Shown here in pieces: positions 53,340 through 59,624 of a stretch of DNA of 64,000 bases. Source of the stretch: Clostridia bacterium (GTDB lineage Bacteria > Bacillota > Clostridia > Christensenellales > Borkfalkiaceae); contig CAAFMS010000026.1 of NCBI GenBank assembly GCA_900764105.1, positions 1 through 64,000 of the forward strand, read 5' to 3'. The notes below the pieces were generated by a model, which saw only the letters and a program-made list of their open reading frames with translations, was not told the DNA's origin and ran no database searches. Numbering within the stretch: the stretch's first letter is position 1; each line of letters starts with the position of its first letter. The position numbers were made by a program, and so were the translations under genes.

Positions 53340-53682
53340 TTATCCTGCTCCGTATGAGTACTTTTATCTTAGTTATACTCTTATTATACACTAATAGGAA
53401 GAATTTTGCAAGCATTTTATTAAAACTCGCGTTTTCAAGCGTAAAACCTATTATTACGCCGACCGCCATATACGGTCTGAAATCGGGAAAACAGAGTTTA
53501 ACGGCTAAAAATTCGTAAACGAAAAAACACGGAACTATAAAGCATATATCGAGTATCGTTTTTATCGCCGAAATGCCGATAAGTCCCCCTATAAGTTCAA
53601 AAACGAGGTATATAAAACCCAACGCAACGCCTATGAACAGACATTCCGAAAAATATACGAACTGCCCCGAAGAGACGAACAT
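53089..53682 (-). CDS. yabQ: Spore cortex biosynthesis protein YabQ, with a suspect C-terminal extension
   Basis: Four hydrophobic helices in residues 1-100 (GVALGFIYLVFELI, then FRPYMAVGVIIGF) match YabQ, a membrane protein needed for spore cortex formation. It starts at the TAATG overlap with yabP. From about residue 115 the frame passes through divIC in another phase and gives an Arg-rich tail of about 80 residues without any family resemblance. In the neighbouring phase a TAA stands directly before the divIC ATG, where a normal yabQ would end. Either a one-base indel shifted the end, or the overlap is real. Confidence 0.75.
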   Translation of the reverse strand: MFVSSGQFVYFSECLFIGVALGFIYLVFELIGGLIGISAIKTILDICFIVPCFFVYEFLAVKLCFPDFRPYMAVGVIIGFTLENASFNKMLAKFFLLVYNKSITKIKVLIRSRINDRRKKSEARRRRHGDVGNSISRTSDDNDIPTRNDVGEKPRNTRVAESDAAVGSRNRKRQRRRGLVASGMEDKGTRTPDRVRV

Positions 53683-53939
53683 TACTTAAATAACCTCTTT
53701 AACGGAGAGACCGTAGCGGATAAAAATTTTACGCCCGACACAACGCCGACGAGTTTAAATTCTCCGCTCTGTTTGTTAAAACCGACGATTTTCAGCGACT
53801 CGCCCGTTATAACCATTCTTCCGCCCTCGACAATAGCAAGCCTGATCTCGCGCTCGTTGAACGAAAGAACGTCGCATATTCCGTTAGCCGAAAAGGACTT
53901 TTTATACTCTATCGTGAATACGGGTTGAATCTTTTCCAT
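53682..53939 (-). CDS. yabP: Sporulation protein YabP
   Basis: An 85-residue YabP/YqfC-family protein: FSANGICDVLSFNEREIRLAIVEG and GESLKIVGFNKQSGEFKLVG are the signature. Needed for spore cortex or envelope assembly. ATG 53937-53939 is preferred to the in-frame ATG at 53954 because GAGAGG lies seven bases before it. That ribosome site is part of the downstream arm of the terminator hairpin of the preceding gene. The order yabP-yabQ-divIC is the usual one. Confidence 0.87.
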   Translation of the reverse strand: MEKIQPVFTIEYKKSFSANGICDVLSFNEREIRLAIVEGGRMVITGESLKIVGFNKQSGEFKLVGVVSGVKFLSATVSPLKRLFK

Positions 53940-53970
53940 AAAAAAACCTCTCATAAAATCTTATGAGAGG
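53940..53970 (-). terminator. Terminator hairpin that contains the yabP ribosome site
   Basis: Minus-strand CCTCTCATAA (53961-53970) and TTATGAGAGG (53947-53956) with a four-base loop, followed by seven T that run straight into the yabP ATG. It ends the PTS-like gene at 53989; the second arm supplies GAGAGG, the ribosome site of yabP. Confidence 0.85.
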
Positions 53971-53988
53971 AATCTTGAAATAATGATT

Positions 53989-55089
53989 TCAGTCGAGTTT
54001 TTGGTCGCCGTATTTTATCCAGCCGAGTTTTCTGAAAAGTTCGGAAAAACCGAAAGACAACGCCGCAGGCAATACGAAGAGCAACAAAACAACGCCGAAT
54101 ACGAGCGTTACGGTATTCATACCCGCGCTCGCCTCTATCGTTCCGAAAACCCCGACGAGTCCGCTCGTACCCATTCCTCCGCCCGAAGCGTTGCATTTAA
54201 GTTTGAAAAGGCAGGTGGACACAGGTCCTAAAATCGCGCTTGCGAGTATTTCGGGGAGCATTATAACGGGCTTTCTCATTATGTTGGGTATCTGCAACAT
54301 ACTCGTGCCGAGACCTTGCGATATAAGTCCCGATACGCCGTTTTCTCTGAACGAAGCAACCGCGAATCCTATCATGTGACACGAACAGCCGACTACCGCC
54401 GCGCCGCCCGCTATAAGCATCGCTTCGCTATTGTTTCCGAGGGCGAAAGACAGCCATATAGCCGCCGAAGAAGTCGGCATCGTGAGCAGTACGCCCATTA
54501 CGACCGCTATGATTATACCCATAAAGAACGGGGTTATAGAAGTCGCTTTTTCGATTAACTGCCCGAGTTTGACAATGAGCCATATAAACGGGTAGGCGAC
54601 GTATATTCCGACGATACATAAAACGAGAGTTCCGAGCGGCACGATCAGAATATCAAACTTCGTCTTACCCTCGTAAAGCGATACGATTTCGACGCATAAC
54701 AAAGACACGACGTACGCCCCTATGGGGTTTCCCGGCATACCTATCGCAACCGTAAGGCTGCCGCCCGTAATCTTGTCCGCAAACGCCCCGACAAAACCTG
54801 CGACGGCGGCTGAAAACATGGTGAGTTTTTTCGCCTCTAACGAGTGGGCGATTCCCACGCCTATTCCGAAACCCATAGAAGTTTTCGCGACGCTCGCTAT
54901 GGTATTTACGATTTTTCCGAATGCGTTATCGCCTATCCAACCCGCAATCTGAGCAAGGATTGTACCTGCGATAAGGGTACAGAAAAGACCCTGCGCCATA
55001 CCCGAAAAGGCTTTAATGAACCACCTGTCGGCGATATTTTTTACGATTTTCCAAATCTTGCTTTCGTTTTTTGCTTCCTGTTTCTCCAT
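53989..55089 (-). CDS. PTS IIC-like membrane transporter (PTS_EIIC_2 family)
   Basis: A 366-residue polytopic protein with about nine to ten helices. GMPGNPIGAYVVSL, PTSSAAIWLSFAL and the GGGMGTSGLVG loop match the PTS_EIIC_2 (PF13303) family, stand-alone IIC-like permeases found in Clostridia and Listeria without EIIA/EIIB partners next to them. None is seen here. The substrate is unknown. It follows the phosphoesterase gene by five bases. Confidence 0.8.
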   Translation of the reverse strand: MEKQEAKNESKIWKIVKNIADRWFIKAFSGMAQGLFCTLIAGTILAQIAGWIGDNAFGKIVNTIASVAKTSMGFGIGVGIAHSLEAKKLTMFSAAVAGFVGAFADKITGGSLTVAIGMPGNPIGAYVVSLLCVEIVSLYEGKTKFDILIVPLGTLVLCIVGIYVAYPFIWLIVKLGQLIEKATSITPFFMGIIIAVVMGVLLTMPTSSAAIWLSFALGNNSEAMLIAGGAAVVGCSCHMIGFAVASFRENGVSGLISQGLGTSMLQIPNIMRKPVIMLPEILASAILGPVSTCLFKLKCNASGGGMGTSGLVGVFGTIEASAGMNTVTLVFGVVLLLFVLPAALSFGFSELFRKLGWIKYGDQKLD

Positions 55090-55093
55090 TTTT

Positions 55094-55792
55094 CTACTCC
55101 TTGATAATCGCCAACTTATTGTTGAGTTGATCGCACGAAGTCAGGTAATACTCCACCCCGTTTTTCACTATTTTCAAATCGGTTCTCGAATCTTTGCCGT
55201 GAAGGTGTCCGTATACCGCTTTCTTCACTCCGTGAGCCTCGAATAAATCGGTAAAAAGCGAATTTTCGCGTTTCGCGTTAAAAGGCGGATAATGAATGAG
55301 ACAGATTATTTCGTCGCCCTCTTGCCTTACCGCCTCGGCGGCGTTTAGCGCGAGTTTGAACCTCTCGGTCTCCCGAAGATAAATCTTTCTGTCCTGTTCC
55401 TTAAAGTCGGGCGAGCCTTCAACGCACCAGCCTCTCGCCCCGCATATTATGGTATTGCCGAATTTAACGCAGTCGTTCTGCAAGGCGTAAAAGCCTTCGG
55501 GAAGGGAATTTCTTATTTTCGATATACTCTTCCACCAGTAATCGTGATTGCCTCTTATGATAACTTTTTTGCCTTTCAGCGGATATAAAATCGACAAATC
55601 GACGAGAGCCTCGGGAAGGTCCATAGCCCAACTCATATCGCCGCTCATCAAAACCACGTCGTCGTCTGACACCTTTTCGTTCCAGTCGTCGAAAATCTTT
55701 TCGAGATAATTCTCCCATCTCGAGCCGAATATATCCATAGGTTTCGTACCCGCGCTGCAAATATGAAGGTCGCTTATGGCAAAAAATTTCAC
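55094..55792 (-). CDS. Calcineurin-like metallophosphoesterase
   Basis: A protein of 232 residues with the two-metal motifs in order: DLHIC (7-11), GDMSWAMD, RGNHDYWW, then LIHYPPF and GHLHGKDS near 195. The cytosolic form without a signal peptide is common in Clostridia. Substrate unknown. First gene of the unit running to 53989. Confidence 0.88.
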   Translation of the reverse strand: MKFFAISDLHICSAGTKPMDIFGSRWENYLEKIFDDWNEKVSDDDVVLMSGDMSWAMDLPEALVDLSILYPLKGKKVIIRGNHDYWWKSISKIRNSLPEGFYALQNDCVKFGNTIICGARGWCVEGSPDFKEQDRKIYLRETERFKLALNAAEAVRQEGDEIICLIHYPPFNAKRENSLFTDLFEAHGVKKAVYGHLHGKDSRTDLKIVKNGVEYYLTSCDQLNNKLAIIKE

Positions 55793-55871
55793 GTTTTACT
55801 CCCGATAATTTTTATCGTTTCTTATTTTAGCATATTTCGGCGTTTTTTACAAGTTTTTTACAGCGTAAAAG

Positions 55872-55902
55872 TACGCCCGTCCGAAAATTTCGGACGGGCG
55901 TA
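55872..55902. terminator. Long perfect hairpin, possible terminator
   Basis: TACGCCCGTCCGAAA and its exact inverted copy around a single A (55872-55902). Plus-strand T run (ATTTTTTATT) follows four bases later; on the minus strand CTTTTAC follows. It may once have ended the 56475-57113 gene, now separated from it by two inserted elements. Confidence 0.55.
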
Positions 55903-55920
55903 ACGATTTTTTATTGAGTT

Positions 55921-56201
55921 TAGCCACAAGTGATTGTGTTTGAACTCGGTCTTGCGTCGTGTTTTCAGGCTAATACATTGTTCCGCAAGTGTCATATACG
56001 GGTGTATTATGCCGCTTGCGCGCCTCGTCTTAACCTAAAAACGCGACGCAATACTTGTAAGCAACCAAAACGTCGCTATTTTCGATGATTTCTGTCGAAG
56101 GCGACTTTGTTCGTACTTGGCGGTACGGGCGAAGGCGAATTCGGCATAAAGCGCGGAAATATCGGCGTTATGGCGGGTTCAAACGCAATCACTTGTGGCT
56201 A
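55921..56201. mobile_element. TA-bounded three-way-junction element, divergent complete copy A (281 bp)
   Basis: Bounded by TA at 55921-55922 and 56200-56201. The outer arms (TAGCCACAAGTGATTGTGTT and on) match the inverted right end at all but one of 25 bases. Inside, TTGCGTCGTGTTTT (55952-55965) pairs with AAAACGCGACGCAA (56038-56051), and AACGTCG near 56070 pairs with CGGCGTT near 56164-56175. The architecture equals that of the other copies but the sequence is mostly different. It shares its right TA with the left TA of copy B. Confidence 0.82.
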
Positions 56202-56477
56202 GCCATTAGAGAATTGAACTATTCGAGCCTTAAAGCCGTCTTTTTTGCCCCTTGCGGCAAATCTTTGTTTGAAGTACGGCAAGTACGTCGGCACAAACCT
56301 TTACCACAATGGTCTAAAAAATACGACTTTAAGGCGCGAAGCATTTTAACGGCGATAAATTTAGGAAAATCAAGGCAAACGAACGCCGTAATACTTGCCG
56401 TATTACAAGAGAGTTTAACGCCGATTTTACAAATTTTGCACCGTTAAAACTTGATTAGTTCAACTCATTAACGGCTA
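56200..56477 (+). mobile_element. TA-bounded three-way-junction element, complete copy B (278 bp)
   Basis: Bounded by TA at 56200-56201 and 56476-56477. Outer arms TAGCCATTAGAGAATTGAAC (left) and TAGCCGTTAATGAGTTGAAC (right, reversed) have four mismatches. Hairpin 1: 56228-56238 with 56324-56334 (CCTTAAAGCCG / CGACTTTAAGG, one mismatch). Hairpin 2: TTTTAACGGCG (56344-56354) with CACCGTTAAAA (56439-56449). The inner part is nearly the reverse complement of copy D. The right end provides the stop codon of the neighbouring gene. Confidence 0.88.
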
Positions 56478-57113
56478 ACCGTTTCCGGGATATATCGGCA
56501 AGTCGAAAAATCCCGAGCATACTTCCTGCGTGTATTCCTGACAGGGCGGTATGGTTGCGTAGCCGTAGGACGGAACTAACAGTTCGACCGTCATGACGAC
56601 TTTCATTATTATCGTAACGCAGCACGAAACCGTAAAGGTCGCCGTGTCGGCATATACGCCCTCGGGCGCCACTATAGATACGACCGAATTGATTCTGTAA
56701 GGAATAATCGACGGTTCGGGTATGTACATAACTATATCCGTATCGAACGAGACGGACGACGTCGCTGTTCCCTGTACTCCGTTGGCGTCTGTGTAAACGA
56801 CTTCCATAGGAACGGTAACTGTTGCCTGCACGCGCCCGAAACGCTCTCTGTCGGGAAGACGGTCTACCGTAACGTTCGTCAGAACGCCTTCGTTACCTAT
56901 GCTTCTCGCGCTTAAAAACGTAAGCGGATACGCGGGATTTGCAGGGTTGAAATTCGTAAGCGCGAGAGTTATTCCCTCTTCCTGCGTCTGCCTTATGCAG
57001 GCGTCAAACACTTTCTGAGCCTCCACGCATACTTTTTCACACAGCCCGTTTACAGGATTGCCGTTTATTCTGCCGGGGCATCTGTCGGATGCGTTGTTTG
57101 TAAAGAACGACAT
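56475..57113 (-). CDS. Unknown Cys-containing beta-rich protein, possible spore-coat or envelope protein
   Basis: A 212-residue protein with N-terminal CPGRINGNPVNGLCEKVCVEAQ and repeated beta-type segments (RVQATVTVPMEVVYTDANGVQG, FDTDIVMYIPEPSIIPYRIN). Cysteines sit at both ends and in the VSCCVTI segment. No signal peptide or membrane helix. I recall similar uncharacterised proteins in spore-forming Clostridia, hence the coat/envelope suggestion, which is inference. AGGAGG-type site before ATG. The stop codon TAG (56475-56477) overlaps the TA end of element B, so the original C-terminus may have been cut. Confidence 0.6.
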   Translation of the reverse strand: MSFFTNNASDRCPGRINGNPVNGLCEKVCVEAQKVFDACIRQTQEEGITLALTNFNPANPAYPLTFLSARSIGNEGVLTNVTVDRLPDRERFGRVQATVTVPMEVVYTDANGVQGTATSSVSFDTDIVMYIPEPSIIPYRINSVVSIVAPEGVYADTATFTVSCCVTIIMKVVMTVELLVPSYGYATIPPCQEYTQEVCSGFFDLPIYPGNG

Positions 57114-57195
57114 ATTAAACCTCCTTAAACGCTCTCAGTTTAATATATGCCGCAAAAAGTATAAAATGTGTAAAGTAAACCTTTATCGCCAATAC

Positions 57196-57397
57196 GGGAC
57201 GTCGGGGCGCCGTCCCCTACGATTATAAAAAAGTGTGTCGCACGCCTGATTATTTCAACTATTTTTGAAAGAAAAACCCTGTTCGGGATGTCGGGGCGCC
57301 GTCACGAAAAATACACTAAAAATTACTTTGTTTTCGTTTTTGTTAAATACATCTGTTCACTGAGTTTCGCCGTAGGGGACGGCGCCCTCGACGTCCC
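57196..57397. repeat. Cluster of three REP-like GC palindromes
   Basis: Copies at 57196-57223 and 57285-57305 in one orientation and 57371-57397 in the other, of the form GGGACGTCGGGGCGCCGTCC then CCTACG. The stem is GGGAC/GTCCC with an inner GGCGCC. Together with the terminator at 57408 they fill the 57114-57443 gap; no gene is seen there. Confidence 0.75.
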
Positions 57398-57407
57398 GAA
57401 AAAAAAC

Positions 57408-57443
57408 AAAAAAAAGATACCCGACACCGCTCGTTCGGATACC
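57408..57443 (-). terminator. Terminator of the metG-tatD-rSAM-rsmA unit
   Basis: Minus-strand GGTATCCGA...TCGGGTATC with a loop of ten bases, directly after the rsmA stop codon, followed by eight T. Confidence 0.85.
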
Positions 57444-58268
57444 TTATTTTATTAAATTCGATAGTTTTACGAAATCGGCGGTCGTTAAAGTTTCGCCCCT
57501 TACAAGCGGATTGTCGGATATTTCCGACACTATTTGCTCCGCTTCACTCCTCTTAAAGCCGAACGAATTCATAAGATTATTGCAAAGAGTCTTTCTCCTG
57601 CTCGAAAAGGCGGCTCTTACCGCCGCGCGGTATTTCTCGTAGTCCACTCCTTCGTATTTGTTTCTGTCGATAACTATCCGTACAACCGCAGAGTCTACGT
57701 TTGGGGCGGGATAGAACATGTTTCTGCCTATCCTCATAACCTTTTCAGCCGTTCCCGAAACGTCGATACCCGCGGTAATCGCTCCGTATTCTTCCGTTCC
57801 CGCCTTGGCGCACAGCCTGTCTGCAACCTCTTCCTGAACGGTTACGGTTATACTCTTCACCGTTTTCGATTCCTCTATGAATTTCATAAGAATCGGCGTG
57901 GTTATGTAATAAGGCAGGTTTGCGACCACACAGTAATTTTCGCCTGCAAGTTCGTCTATTTCCGCCGTTTTCATTTTCATTATATCCTTGAAAATAATCT
58001 CGGCGTTTTTATAGTCGGCAAGAATTTCCTTTAAAACGGGCTTTAAATTTTCGTCGATTTCAAAGCCTATTACCCTTTTCGCCTTTCTTGCGATAGCCGC
58101 CGTAAGCGTACCGCCTCCGCAACCTATCTCAACCACCGTATCGGCTTCGGTTACGCCCGATTTCGCAACGATATTATCGAGAAGATTATCGTCGGTAAGG
58201 AAATTCTGCCCGTATCTTTTATTGAAATGAAAATCGTTCTTTTTAAGAACTTCCTTTACGCCCATCAA
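57444..58268 (-). CDS. rsmA: 16S rRNA dimethyladenosine transferase
   Basis: A 274-residue protein that dimethylates A1518/A1519 of 16S rRNA. Motifs: KRYGQNFLTDDNLLD, SAM site VVEIGCGGGTLT, NLPYYITTPI catalytic motif and the C-terminal helical domain (RRKTLCNNL). It overlaps the radical SAM gene by ATGA and is last in the unit. Confidence 0.96.
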   Translation of the reverse strand: MMGVKEVLKKNDFHFNKRYGQNFLTDDNLLDNIVAKSGVTEADTVVEIGCGGGTLTAAIARKAKRVIGFEIDENLKPVLKEILADYKNAEIIFKDIMKMKTAEIDELAGENYCVVANLPYYITTPILMKFIEESKTVKSITVTVQEEVADRLCAKAGTEEYGAITAGIDVSGTAEKVMRIGRNMFYPAPNVDSAVVRIVIDRNKYEGVDYEKYRAAVRAAFSSRRKTLCNNLMNSFGFKRSEAEQIVSEISDNPLVRGETLTTADFVKLSNLIK

Positions 58269-58858
58269 CTGTCCTTTATAAATGCTCTGACTTTAAGCGG
58301 AATATCCGCATTTTTTGCCACTTCCCTGCACTTTTCGACCTCTTCTTCGCCTATGCAGTCGACAACCGAAAACGTAACGTACATTCCTCTCGCCTTGCAT
58401 TTTTTTGCAAAGTCGATAAGAGCCTCATAGGCGTCCTCGCCGAACACGGGACGGCACAAATCGAAGTATTTATCGGCGGACGAGGCGTTTAAACTCACGT
58501 TTACCTTGTCTACTGCGGTCGCAAGTTCTTCGGTAATATCCCTTCCGTTTATTATATTGCCCTGCCCGTTTGTATCGAGCCGAACGATATACCCTCTCGC
58601 TTTGAGTTCTCTGCCCACCTTTACGAGTTCCTTAAATCTGAACGTCGGCTCGCCGAAACCGCAAAAGACTATTTCATCGTAGTCCATATCGTCTATGGCG
58701 CCCAAAACCTCTTCGCTCGTCGGCTCCTTGGAGAGCCACAACTTATTGCCGTAATAGGCGTCCTTGCCGTTCCTTACGCAAAAAGCGCAGTCGTTGGAAC
58801 ACCTGTTCGTAAGGTTGATATAAAGTTTTCCGTCAAGTTCGTAAACTATTGTATCCAT
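58265..58858 (-). CDS. TatD-associated radical SAM protein (TIGR04038-like)
   Basis: A 197-residue protein with cluster motif CSNDCAFC (Cys19, 23, 26 region) and GFGEPTFRF, the SAM-binding GGE-like block. The short length and its position next to tatD match the TatD-linked radical SAM family TIGR04038. It has no extra Fe-S domain. The substrate is unknown. In Bacilli rnmV (5S rRNA maturase) usually stands here between tatD and rsmA. Confidence 0.88.
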   Translation of the reverse strand: MDTIVYELDGKLYINLTNRCSNDCAFCVRNGKDAYYGNKLWLSKEPTSEEVLGAIDDMDYDEIVFCGFGEPTFRFKELVKVGRELKARGYIVRLDTNGQGNIINGRDITEELATAVDKVNVSLNASSADKYFDLCRPVFGEDAYEALIDFAKKCKARGMYVTFSVVDCIGEEEVEKCREVAKNADIPLKVRAFIKDS

Positions 58859-58859
58859 T

Positions 58860-59624
58860 TTATACCCTGTAAAACCTCTTGAAGTTCTCCTCTGTGATTT
58901 TTTCCGCTTCTTCCGCAGAGGCGCCTTTAATATCGGCTATTTTCTTGCAGATAATCGGTATTCTCGACGGGTCGTTCACCGTTCCTCTGAAAGGTTCGGG
59001 CGAAAGATACGGCGAGTCAGTCTCGGTCAGTATTCTGTCAAACGGAATACTTCTCACGATTTCGTCTTTTTTTGCGTTTTTAAAGGTTATCACGCCGCCG
59101 AACGAAAAATACGCTCCTAATCTCAGATACTCTTCCGCTATCTCCTCGCTTTCCGAATAGCAATGCATCAGAAAGCCGTTTTTTAAAAGAGTTTTTCTGT
59201 TTTTCAAAAAGTCAAGCGTTTTTTGGCAGGCGTTTCTCGAATGGACGACGAACGGTTTTCCGCAATCGTCGGCAATTTCCATTTGTCTCTCAAACGCCCT
59301 CGCCTGCTCCTCTTCGGTCGATTTATTCCAGTAAAAATCAAACCCGATTTCGCCTATTCCCACGCATTTTTTATGCGAAGATAACTCTATTATCGTATTT
59401 TCGGTTTTTTCGTCGAACGTTCTCGCCTCGTCGGGGTGAACGCCCGCCGTAAAGTATATTTCGTCGTGTTTTTCGCTTAGTTCCTTCGATTGAACGGAGG
59501 AAATCAGGTCAAACCCCGAATTTACGATAAGTCTTACGTCGTTTTCTATACACTTTTTTACTATGCTCTCCGTTTCTCCGCAGTATTTGGCATCGGTAAG
59601 GTGAGCGTGCGCATCCGAAAACAT
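58860..59624 (-). CDS. tatD: TatD family metal-dependent hydrolase
   Basis: A TIM-barrel of 254 residues from ATG 59622-59624, which overlaps the metG stop as TAATG and begins with the metal motif MFSDAHAHL. Further metal or active-site blocks are AGVHPDEA, IGEIGFDFYW, FVVHSRNA and LTETDSPYL. TatD proteins act as 3'-5' exonucleases or deoxyribonucleases in quality control. An upstream in-frame start inside metG adds a basic segment and is rejected. Confidence 0.92.
   Translation of the reverse strand: MFSDAHAHLTDAKYCGETESIVKKCIENDVRLIVNSGFDLISSVQSKELSEKHDEIYFTAGVHPDEARTFDEKTENTIIELSSHKKCVGIGEIGFDFYWNKSTEEEQARAFERQMEIADDCGKPFVVHSRNACQKTLDFLKNRKTLLKNGFLMHCYSESEEIAEEYLRLGAYFSFGGVITFKNAKKDEIVRSIPFDRILTETDSPYLSPEPFRGTVNDPSRIPIICKKIADIKGASAEEAEKITEENFKRFYRV

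Noticed and set aside
56085..56447. Open frame of 120 codons across both back-to-back elements
   Set aside because: It spans the junction of two independent elements and is not preserved in the other copies; the elements are non-coding.
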